Of a DNA stretch of 9,287 bases, positions 1 to 7,410 are shown one piece after another. The notes below the pieces were generated by a model that worked only from the letters and a program-made list of their open reading frames with translations, did not search any database and had not been told where the DNA came from. Position 1 is the first letter of the stretch, and every line of letters starts with the position of its first letter. This stretch comes from Lachnospiraceae bacterium UBA3645 (GTDB lineage Bacteria > Bacillota > Clostridia > Lachnospirales > Lachnospiraceae), in assembly GCA_002373555.1 (NCBI GenBank), contig DFKM01000055.1, forward strand, positions 1 to 9,287, written 5' to 3'. A program made the translations under genes and the position numbers.

Positions 1-90
1 CAGGATATCAAGATGATCAACCGTACGCTGGATCTTCTGGACGACGATGACGATGTCCAGAATGTCTATCATAACTGGGATGAGGGCTGA
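1..90 (+). CDS. yebC: YebC/PmpR family regulatory protein, C-terminal end (partial)
   Basis: Frame 1 is open from the window edge to a TGA at 88-90 and encodes 29 residues. The peptide contains KMINRTLDLLDDDDDVQNVYHN, which matches the highly conserved C-terminus of YebC/PmpR proteins (a run of acidic residues, then DVQNVYHN). Members are about 240 residues long, so roughly nine tenths of the gene lies upstream of the window. Family knowledge: YebC-type proteins were described as DNA-binding regulators and more recently as ribosome-associated factors that help translate proline-rich stretches. The gene ends just before an intrinsic terminator, so it appears to be transcriptionally separate from what follows. 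The family call is firm for such a short piece; the precise role cannot be judged here. Confidence 0.85.
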   Translation, partial: QDIKMINRTLDLLDDDDDVQNVYHNWDEG

Positions 91-104
91 GTGATCTGAC
101 GGCT

Positions 105-138
105 GCCGCGGGCTTTTTGCCTGCGGCGGTCTTTTTTT
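105..138 (+). terminator. Intrinsic terminator after the yebC-like gene
   Basis: GCCGCGGGC (105-113) pairs with GCCTGCGGC (119-127) in a 9-bp GC-rich stem with one G.T wobble and a TTTTT loop. A run of seven T follows at 132-138. This is a textbook Rho-independent terminator placed 15 bases after the stop codon of the upstream gene. It separates that gene from the methyltransferase operon. Confidence 0.9.
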
Positions 139-151
139 ATTACCATATATC

Positions 152-160
152 TGTTATAAT
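152..160 (+). promoter_or_regulatory. Extended -10 promoter of the methyltransferase operon
   Basis: TGTTATAAT at 152-160 is a perfect extended -10 element (TGn followed by consensus TATAAT). At 17-bp spacing the -35 position (132-137) falls on the T-tract of the preceding terminator and is only TTTTTT, so promoter strength would rest on the extended -10. Transcription would start near 167-168 and give a leader of about 25 bases before the ATG at 193. The -10 overlaps the left arm of a small inverted repeat, TGTTAT (152-157) and ATAACA (168-173), which could be an operator or chance. Confidence 0.7.
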
Positions 161-192
161 CAAAAAGATAACAAAGACCGCGGAGATATGCC

Positions 193-2415
193 ATGAAAAA
201 TGTTTCGGATGCTGAACTGAACAGGCTGGTGCTGGAGCGCATGCAGCGGCTTTCCGTGCTCCTGACGGAGGCCGGCTATGCAAAAGAGGAAGTCACCCTC
301 TGGCTCACCAGGATCATGATCTGCTGCTTTTCCGATGCGCTGGAGGTGTTCGGACAGGAATCCTTTTACGATATGCTGACGGAACAGCCGGAAGTGCCTT
401 TTGAACAGCGGCTGAACCGGCTGTTTGCCGTGCTGGCAGGAAAGGAGACCGCAGAGAATGCCGGCGCCGGAAGCCTGCCCGTCATCAGCCGCCAGATCTT
501 CTCGCAGGAGCTGCCGGCGTTTCCCGCAGGGGAAGAATTCGAGCAGGTGCTCCTGTCGTGCAGGGAGCTTGCATTTGAAGAGATCAGCCCAGCGATCTTC
601 GGGGCGCTGTTCCAGAACATTACGGACAGGGAGGAGCGCAGAGCTTCCGGGGCGTATTATACGAACGAGGAGAATATTGACCGGATCATTGATCCGCTGT
701 TCATGGACGCGCTGTCTGCAGAGAGAAAGAAGCTTGCGGGGAACAGGGCGGGCCTTCGGAAGTTTCAGAAAAAGCTCGCGCAGATCTGTGTGCTGGATCC
801 CGCATGCGGGTGCGGAAACATTTTACTGCGGGCCTATATGCGCCTGCGGCAGCTGGAACTGGATGTCCTGGAAGAACTGTACAGGAACGGACAGCGGGTA
901 CTGGATATTTCACTGGTCTGCAATGTCAATCCGAACCAGTTCATCGGCATCGAACTGGATCCGGTCGAGGCTGTCATCACCAGGATCTGCATGTGGCTGA
1001 CCAAGCGGAAAATGGATCTGGCCGCAGCGGCGCAGTTCGGGATCCCGGAAGTGCTGCCGGAAGGCATCACCGGCATGGGGATCCGGGTCGGCAATGCAAT
1101 CTCTGAACGATGGGAGGATTTTGTCGACCGGGAGAAGCTGTCGTATATTATCGGGAATCCGCCGTATGTGGGCGCCCGCCTGATGACGCCGTCCCAGAAA
1201 GCGGATATGAAGCTTGTCTTCGGTACGCTGTCGGGGCTCGGCAACCTGGATTATGTGGCCGCCTGGTATAAGAAGACAGCAGAGTTCATAGCTGGGACAG
1301 ACATCCGGGCCGCTTTTGTTTCCACCAACAGCATTTCGCAGGGAGAACAGGCGTCCATTCTCTGGAAGGAGCTCGTGTACAAACACGGGATGGAGATCGA
1401 TTTTGCCTACAGGACATTTGTCTGGAACAATATCACCGGCGGAGCGGCGAAGGTCCACTGCGTGATCATCGGTTTTTCGGCCGCAGCAGCACGCAAGCCG
1501 GCGAAGATCCTGTTCGACGGAGAGGAAAAACACGTCTGCGGGCATATCAATGCCTATCTGACAGACGGAGAGGATATATTTATCATGTCCAGGCGGACGC
1601 CCATAGCGGATGTGCCGGAGATGGTCTTCGGCAGCATGCCGAATGACGGCGGGCATCTGATCCTTTCGGAAACGGAGAAGGAACAGATGCTGCAGGAGGC
1701 GCCGGCGCTGGCACCGCTCCTCCGTCCGTATACGGGATCGGAGGATTATCTGAAGGGGAGACTGCGGTACTGCATCTGGGCCGACGGCAGTGTTCCGGAT
1801 GCGCTGCTGAAGCATCCGCTGATCGCGGAAAGGATCGGCGCCGTAAGACAATACAGGGAGAAGAGTCCCCGGGCATCCACAAAGATGCTGGCGCTCCGTC
1901 CGGACAGATTCGGCGAGATCCGTCAGCCGGAGGCCGGCAAATATCTGCTGATCCCCAGAGTCAGTTCGGTCAGGCGGAAATATATCCCCATCGGCTTCAT
2001 GGATGCGGATGTGATCGCGGGCGATGCAGTGCTGATGGTGCCGGCTGCGGACAAGGCGCTTTTCGCGCTCATGTCATCCCGGGTGCATATGGTTTTTGTC
2101 CGGGCCGCAGCAGGACGGTTAAAGAGCGATCTGCGGTATTCCGCAAGCTTTCTTTACAATAATTTCCCGTTCCCGGAGATCGATGAATTCCGGAGAGCCG
2201 CGCTGGATGCGGCGGCGGACGGGATCATGGCGGCGAGAGCGGCGCATCCGGAAATGACGCCGGCGCAGCTCTACGGAACGGAGATGCCGGCGGATCTTGC
2301 GGTCGCGCATCGGAAAAATGATGAAGTGGTGGAAAAGATATTCGGTTTTGCCGGTGCATCCGATGAGGAGATCCTGGCAGGGCTGTTCAGAAAGATCAAC
2401 GGAAAGAACAGATAG
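193..2415 (+). CDS. MmeI-family adenine-N6 DNA methyltransferase without nuclease domain
   Basis: A 740-residue SAM-dependent DNA methyltransferase expected to methylate the exocyclic amine of adenine in a specific DNA site. Residues 1-150 resemble the helical spacer of MmeI-type (type IIL) enzymes and end in the ISPAIFGALFQ signature. SGAYYTNEENI (152-162) fits motif X. DPACGCGN (202-209) is the SAM-binding motif I, GIELDP (252-257) is the following acidic-loop region, and NPPY (322-325) is catalytic motif IV. The stretch LDYVAAWYKKTAEF and STNSISQGEQ is typical of the family. Residues from about 450 to 650 (HINAYL to GRLKSDLRYS) match the target-recognition domain, followed by YNNFPFPE and a helical C-terminus. 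Full MmeI enzymes are roughly 900 residues with an N-terminal PD-(D/E)xK nuclease. That part is absent, and the start is well fixed by GGAG at 182-185, 7 bases before the ATG. It is therefore probably a stand-alone methylase. The recognition site cannot be read by eye. It is co-transcribed with the next gene. Confidence 0.9.
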   Translation: MKNVSDAELNRLVLERMQRLSVLLTEAGYAKEEVTLWLTRIMICCFSDALEVFGQESFYDMLTEQPEVPFEQRLNRLFAVLAGKETAENAGAGSLPVISRQIFSQELPAFPAGEEFEQVLLSCRELAFEEISPAIFGALFQNITDREERRASGAYYTNEENIDRIIDPLFMDALSAERKKLAGNRAGLRKFQKKLAQICVLDPACGCGNILLRAYMRLRQLELDVLEELYRNGQRVLDISLVCNVNPNQFIGIELDPVEAVITRICMWLTKRKMDLAAAAQFGIPEVLPEGITGMGIRVGNAISERWEDFVDREKLSYIIGNPPYVGARLMTPSQKADMKLVFGTLSGLGNLDYVAAWYKKTAEFIAGTDIRAAFVSTNSISQGEQASILWKELVYKHGMEIDFAYRTFVWNNITGGAAKVHCVIIGFSAAAARKPAKILFDGEEKHVCGHINAYLTDGEDIFIMSRRTPIADVPEMVFGSMPNDGGHLILSETEKEQMLQEAPALAPLLRPYTGSEDYLKGRLRYCIWADGSVPDALLKHPLIAERIGAVRQYREKSPRASTKMLALRPDRFGEIRQPEAGKYLLIPRVSSVRRKYIPIGFMDADVIAGDAVLMVPAADKALFALMSSRVHMVFVRAAAGRLKSDLRYSASFLYNNFPFPEIDEFRRAALDAAADGIMAARAAHPEMTPAQLYGTEMPADLAVAHRKNDEVVEKIFGFAGASDEEILAGLFRKINGKNR

Positions 2416-2430
2416 GAGCGGAGGTCCTGT

Positions 2431-5400
2431 ATGAAAAAGGAAGACATGTACCGGGAGCTGCTTACGCATATTACGGACAGGCTGAAGGATAAACATGTAC
2501 TGAAACAGCTGGGCGCGGATGAACACCGGATCGAAAAGCTTCTGCGGGAGCGGCATTTCCGGGATTCCTTAAAGGAAATGGTGACGCATGAGGAAGTGAC
2601 CTGCGCGGAAGTGCTGGATGCCGTGAAGAATATCATCACAGAATTCTCCCCGGAGCCGGAAGGCGGCTGGCTTCCCTTCCTTTTCGCGGACGGGAAAAAT
2701 GTGCTGTATCCGCAGAATTTCCCGGAAGTCATGGAGCCGCAGTATCTGCGGGGCAAGATCTTCTACCTGGAGACGCTGCGGGTGTGCATTGAAGCCGAGC
2801 GGGATTTCCATGGCTTCGTGATGACAAAACATTATGCGCTGGCGACCTTTGAAGAGTGCAAGGGATCGCCGACGAGAAAAGAATATGAGAATTTCCTGGA
2901 TTTCTGCAGGGATACCTATCTGCTGGAGTTCATGCGCATTGCTGCGGAAGTCACGCCGTTCAATACCGGCGGTCATGTGGCCGGCGTGCACAATGTCGCC
3001 ATGCACATGGCGAGAGAACTGAAGCAGTGCGGCCTGCCGGTGGATCTCGCGCTCATGTCGGGTGCTGCGATCGGGCACGACATCGGCAAGTTCGGCTGCA
3101 AGGATACCGAATCCCGCCGCGTGCCGTATCTGCATTACTATTATACGGATCTGCTGTTCAAGCGTTTTGAGATGCCGACGATCGGCTACATCGGCGCGAA
3201 TCATTCCACCTGGGATCTGGAACTGGAGAACCTGTCGCTCGAATCGCTGCTGCTGATCTACGCGGACTTCCGGGTCAAGAGCACCAGGGAGAACGGGAAG
3301 GAGATCATCCACTGCTATTCGCTGAAGGATTCCTTTGACGTGATCCTCGGGAAGCTGGACAATGTCGATGACGCAAAGCGGAAGCGTTATGTGAAGGTCT
3401 ACAGCAAGCTGAAGGATTTTGAGGAGTTCATGGTCAGGCAGGGCGCCCATCCGGCCATGGATAAGACCGTGCCGGAGCCGCAGCCGGAGACCAATACGGC
3501 GCTGCTTGGCGGAAAAGAGCTGATCTCTGTCTATAAGGATGTCGCCATTTACCACAATATCAACCTGATGAATATCCTGAGCCATGAGAGCTCGTTTACG
3601 GCGATCCTGGAGTCTGCCAGGAGTGAAAGAGACTGGAAGCATACCAGGACATATCTGAATATCATCCGGGAATACATCACGTATCTGAGCCAGCGGCAGA
3701 AGCTGCTTGCGATCAGCTTCCTGTATGAGCTGCTGATGCATAAAGAAAGCGATATCCGCAACGAAGCGGCGGTCATCATGGGCGAGATCATCGTCGGGTA
3801 TGATACGGAATACCGCAAGGAGATCCCGGAAGGCATGATGGCTTTCCTGCAGGTGTCTTCTTCGGTCGAACAGTTCCGCAAATACGTGAAGATGATCCTG
3901 GAGCCGGATCACAAGCTGACGGAACAGCACAGGATGTGGCTGGGCTACAAGCTGGAGACGCTGGTGGGCAGTATCCTGTCGAACTGCAAACCTTCCAGAA
4001 GAAGCGAATATCTGGAGGTCCTGCTGGAAGAATATCTGAATACAGAGCGGGATCGTTTTACCGCCTTCATCATGGTAGAGACCGCGGAACGCATGCCCAT
4101 GGCGGATGTCAGTCTGGAAAAGCTGGATGTTCTGATCTCATTTGCGGAATACTATTCCGATACGGAGGATGTCGAACTCGCGACGACGATCCTTCTGTTT
4201 GCGAACCGGCTGCTGGATGAAGAAGCTTTCAAAAATGAAAAAAGGGTCCGGGATTTCGCGGAGCATGCAGCTGAAAACATCCACAACAGCCAGGCCGTCA
4301 GCATCGTTTTCCTGAAGGAGATCATCCGTGTAAAGCTTGGCAGAAAAGAACTGCGTGATATACAGCTGGCGAAGAATACCGAAAAATATATCAATGAGGC
4401 TTTCATGCAGAATCTGAAGGCCGCCACGCCCTGGATCGCCAAGCTGGTCAATATCCATTTCCTGTTTTATGTGACGGCGGCGGGCAGAAATACGCAGCCG
4501 CTGCATACGACCACGCATCTGGTCAACCTGATCACCGGATCGGAGTGCGGGGATGTGCGGCATCTTGCGGGACGTACGCTCGTCGACATGATGGATTATC
4601 TTTCGCTGGAACAGCGGAATGAAGTGGCGATGGAACTGCTCAAAGGTCTGGAACTGGGCGAATCGGAATATACCAAGAATATCCCGAAGTATCTCGGCGG
4701 CATGCTCGTGAAGCTCCGGCCGGAGGAACTGGAAGAGGTCCTGGACAGGCTGAGAGAGCTCGTGATCACTGCACCGGATGCGACTGCCTGCGTAGCACTG
4801 GATACGGTCGGCTATCTGATCCAGAATTACAACTACTACAAACGGCGGTATCCGGACAATACCAATCACAATGCGAGGATGCACCGGATGGTCGGCACGC
4901 TGCTGCGGGGCATGGCGCATTTCCACAGCATGATCACGCAGGAAGCCTGCTATGTGATGGGAGATTTCATCTTCGGCCAGAATGTGCTTCCGCTGAAGGA
5001 AAAAGAGCGTATTTTCCATTATATGGGAAAGAAAGCGCTGCATATCATGCACGAAGAGGACGAGGACAGCCTGAGCTTCCTGATCAATACGGCTTCAATG
5101 AACCATGTCTACCGGTTCATTTCCGAGTATCTGCTGGAATGCGGGGATATCGTCTTCATGGAGGGCCGCGGCGCGGCATTCTTCCCCGGCTCCTTCGATC
5201 CGTTCTCGCTGAGCCACAAGGGAATCGTGGATGAGATCCGGAAACTCGGCTATACCGTCTATCTGGCGATCGATGAATTTTCATGGTCCAAACGCACACA
5301 GGCGCCGCTTGTCCGCAGAAAGATCGCACAGATGTCCTGCGCGGAGGATACGCAGGTGTTCATGTTTCCGATGGAAGTGCCGGTGAACATTGCGAATGCC

Positions 5401-7308
5401 GCCAACCTGGCGGAGCTGCGGGCCATGTTCCCGGGCAAGGAGGTCTATATCGTCGTCGGAAGTGATGTTGTGATCAATGCTTCCGCGTATAAGGCGGATC
5501 CTTCGGAGAACAGTATTCATACGTTCAGTCATATTATTTTCCGCAGACACGGGGAAGAATATGATATCGAAGGAAAGGATATCCTGACGGGTGCGCACGG
5601 CATCTCCGGAGAAGTCGTGGATCTTACGCTGCCGCTGCAGCTGGAGGATATCAGCTCGACCAGGATCCGAGAGAACATCGACCTGAACAGAGATATCTCG
5701 CACCTGATCGATCCGATGGCGCAGAACTATGTCTATGAGAACAATCTCTATCTCAGAGAGCCGCAGTACAAGGAGGTGCTGGCGGTCCGCTCGATCGACT
5801 GCCAGGTCCTGGATGACGATGCGGTCACTGACAGTATCTGGAGAGAACTGGAAAAGACAGTGCTGCGCAACAAGACGGACACGGATCTGATCCGCCGCAA
5901 TATGCACAGGAACCGGCTCTCGCTGGCTGTCCTCCGGGATAATGAGCGCGGCGGCGTCCCGATTGCCATGGCGGCCGCGGGCATGATCCATACGACAGAC
6001 CTGATGGAAGAGTTTAATGATCTGGAAATGGTCATGAATATCCGGAATCACGCCTGGGGCAAGATGATGGTCATCAAGGGCATCTACGGGTTCCGGCAGG
6101 AGAACGGCTACGATTACGTGCAGATCGTTCTGACCGAGCTTCTGGCGCATGCCCTCGCGAAAGACTATACCTACTGCCTGTATCACGGTCGTCCCGAAAT
6201 GCAGGAGCGCAGGAAGCCGGTCGAGGAAGCGCTGACAAGACAGGGCTTTGTCCGGCTTTCCGAGAAAGGCGCGAAGGATACGGTCATGGCTGTGGATATG
6301 CACAAGCCGATCGTCCTCAACAAGAATATCGAATCGGTCATCAAGGAGCCGCTGAAATCGAATCCGAGAGTGCTCGGCGTGATCGATGAAGCGCACCGGA
6401 GACTGCAGAAAGCGCTGACCAAGCTGGAGCCGGGCCAGCTCGTGCTCTCCTTTGAAGCAGCAGTCATGTATTATAAGCTGGTCGAGAAGATCACACAGCT
6501 GAACAATGTTCCGGAATATGTCACTTACCCGAGGACGCTCGGCCGGAAGATGTGCGTGCCGTTCGGGAAAGCGCTGCGCGGCAATATTACGCCGAATACC
6601 GTTACGAAAGCGCTCCGTACAGAGCGTGTGTTCAACGAAAACATGCGCGGCTTCTCGATCGAGGAGTTCCCCGGAAATGCGCCGATCACCACGCAGCTGC
6701 AGATGATCAAGTCATTCGACCGGGATGTTATCTTCGTGGACGATCTGCTGCATAAGGGCTACCGGATCAATAAGATCACCCCTCTGCTGAAGGAAGCCGG
6801 GCTGAACATCGACAAGATCCTGACAGGCATCATGACGGCGAACGGGCGCGATAATATCATGAGCAGGGGTTTTGAAGCGGACTGTGCGTATTATATCCCG
6901 AATATCCGGTCGTGGTTCGTGGAGTCGACGCTGTATCCGTTCATCGGCGGTGACAGTGTCCGCACAAAGGGAAAGAAGACGGCGGGACTGATCACGAGCG
7001 TGAACCTGATCATGCCGTATGTGACGCCTGCGTTCCTGGCGTCGGAGAATGTGAGCGCCGTGTACAGACTGTCAATGACGTGCCTGGAGAACGCACGGAA
7101 TATCCTGAAAGTACTGGAAGAAGAGTACCAGAAGGAGTTCGAGCGGAATCTGACGCTGGACAGACTGGGCGAGGTGATCCAGGTGCCGACATGCCCGGAT
7201 AAGGGGCGGTATATGACGTACGATGTGAATGTGCCGGCCTCCGTGTATGTGGAAAATGATATCCAGCAGCTGGGGAGACTGGAATATTTCACCAGGATGC
7301 GGACGTAA
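2431..7308 (+). CDS. Giant multidomain protein: HD phosphohydrolase, helical repeats, NadD-like nucleotidyltransferase, GNAT-like and PRTase-like parts
   Basis: A 1625-residue, apparently soluble protein with no signal peptide or membrane segment seen. Residues 170-285 form an HD domain: candidate metal ligands are H187, H216-D217 (GHDIGKFG), H258 and D279. Residues about 380-905 are alpha-helical with HEAT-like segments (for example near 430-460 and 705-760). Residues about 913-1105 form a nucleotidyltransferase domain of the NadD/CoaD superfamily. It has PGSFDP (919-924), SLSH (926-929) where HxGH or TxGH is usual, GSDVVINA, and ISSTRIR (1074-1080), the conserved adenylyltransferase C-terminal motif. 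Residues about 1117-1300 look GNAT-like, which is weaker. Residues about 1310-1500 contain VIFVDDLLHKG (1433-1443), resembling the PRPP-binding loop of type I phosphoribosyltransferases but with a diverged TG step. Residues 1500-1625 are unassigned. The start is set by GGAGGT at 2420-2425. It lies 15 bases after the methyltransferase stop, so the two share an operon. Similar long proteins in Bacillota tend to be named only cytidyltransferase or NadD-like. Substrate and product are unknown; a role in nucleotide or NAD-type cofactor chemistry is inference. Confidence 0.85.
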   Translation: MKKEDMYRELLTHITDRLKDKHVLKQLGADEHRIEKLLRERHFRDSLKEMVTHEEVTCAEVLDAVKNIITEFSPEPEGGWLPFLFADGKNVLYPQNFPEVMEPQYLRGKIFYLETLRVCIEAERDFHGFVMTKHYALATFEECKGSPTRKEYENFLDFCRDTYLLEFMRIAAEVTPFNTGGHVAGVHNVAMHMARELKQCGLPVDLALMSGAAIGHDIGKFGCKDTESRRVPYLHYYYTDLLFKRFEMPTIGYIGANHSTWDLELENLSLESLLLIYADFRVKSTRENGKEIIHCYSLKDSFDVILGKLDNVDDAKRKRYVKVYSKLKDFEEFMVRQGAHPAMDKTVPEPQPETNTALLGGKELISVYKDVAIYHNINLMNILSHESSFTAILESARSERDWKHTRTYLNIIREYITYLSQRQKLLAISFLYELLMHKESDIRNEAAVIMGEIIVGYDTEYRKEIPEGMMAFLQVSSSVEQFRKYVKMILEPDHKLTEQHRMWLGYKLETLVGSILSNCKPSRRSEYLEVLLEEYLNTERDRFTAFIMVETAERMPMADVSLEKLDVLISFAEYYSDTEDVELATTILLFANRLLDEEAFKNEKRVRDFAEHAAENIHNSQAVSIVFLKEIIRVKLGRKELRDIQLAKNTEKYINEAFMQNLKAATPWIAKLVNIHFLFYVTAAGRNTQPLHTTTHLVNLITGSECGDVRHLAGRTLVDMMDYLSLEQRNEVAMELLKGLELGESEYTKNIPKYLGGMLVKLRPEELEEVLDRLRELVITAPDATACVALDTVGYLIQNYNYYKRRYPDNTNHNARMHRMVGTLLRGMAHFHSMITQEACYVMGDFIFGQNVLPLKEKERIFHYMGKKALHIMHEEDEDSLSFLINTASMNHVYRFISEYLLECGDIVFMEGRGAAFFPGSFDPFSLSHKGIVDEIRKLGYTVYLAIDEFSWSKRTQAPLVRRKIAQMSCAEDTQVFMFPMEVPVNIANAANLAELRAMFPGKEVYIVVGSDVVINASAYKADPSENSIHTFSHIIFRRHGEEYDIEGKDILTGAHGISGEVVDLTLPLQLEDISSTRIRENIDLNRDISHLIDPMAQNYVYENNLYLREPQYKEVLAVRSIDCQVLDDDAVTDSIWRELEKTVLRNKTDTDLIRRNMHRNRLSLAVLRDNERGGVPIAMAAAGMIHTTDLMEEFNDLEMVMNIRNHAWGKMMVIKGIYGFRQENGYDYVQIVLTELLAHALAKDYTYCLYHGRPEMQERRKPVEEALTRQGFVRLSEKGAKDTVMAVDMHKPIVLNKNIESVIKEPLKSNPRVLGVIDEAHRRLQKALTKLEPGQLVLSFEAAVMYYKLVEKITQLNNVPEYVTYPRTLGRKMCVPFGKALRGNITPNTVTKALRTERVFNENMRGFSIEEFPGNAPITTQLQMIKSFDRDVIFVDDLLHKGYRINKITPLLKEAGLNIDKILTGIMTANGRDNIMSRGFEADCAYYIPNIRSWFVESTLYPFIGGDSVRTKGKKTAGLITSVNLIMPYVTPAFLASENVSAVYRLSMTCLENARNILKVLEEEYQKEFERNLTLDRLGEVIQVPTCPDKGRYMTYDVNVPASVYVENDIQQLGRLEYFTRMRT

Positions 7309-7321
7309 GGAAATGTATGTC

Positions 7322-7348
7322 ATCCTGAGGAGCGGAGCGACGAAGGAT
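7322..7348 (+). repeat. Interspersed-repeat-like hairpin with tandem G.A pairs
   Basis: The 102-base gap between the large gene and the dehydrogenase gene holds an imperfect palindrome starting ATCCTGAGGAGC and ending GCGACGAAGGAT. ATCCT (7322-7326) pairs with AGGAT (7344-7348). Inside lie G.A and A.G mismatches, a G-C pair, a second G.A and A.G pair, then G-C and C-G closing a GGA triloop. In plus-strand RNA both tandem G.A steps could form sheared pairs and make a continuous 12-step stem; the minus-strand RNA would have C.U mismatches instead. The surrounding string (GTCATCCTGAG, GGAGCGACGAAGGATC) resembles the CATCCTGAG...CGAAGGATC intergenic repeats seen in many bacterial genomes. No T-tract follows, so it is not a standard terminator. 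The rest of the gap shows no convincing promoter; the ribosome binding site AGGAG sits at 7401-7405. Confidence 0.65.
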
Positions 7349-7410
7349 CCACGCCGTAAAGATTGCGGTTTTACTGAAACTTGTAATGCAATACATGATT
7401 AGGAGAAAGA

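Noticed and set aside
910..1851. A 313-codon minus-strand open frame inside the methyltransferase gene
   Set aside because: It is antisense to the conserved methyltransferase motifs and has no recognisable protein family.
2569..3930. A 453-codon open frame on the minus strand inside the large gene
   Set aside because: It is antisense to the HD-domain region, has a low-complexity composition and no motif; it is a reverse-strand artefact of codon use.
7354..7375. Possible hairpin CCGTAAA...GGTTTTAC as a terminator after the large gene
   Set aside because: Only a 5-bp AU-rich stem (GTAAA with TTTAC) or a 3-bp alternative forms, and no T-tract follows.
7363..7397. Candidate promoter for the dehydrogenase gene (TTGCGG with TGCAAT, or TTTACT with TACATG)
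   Set aside because: Both boxes match consensus poorly and neither has an extended -10, so the genes may be read from upstream; not strong enough to list.
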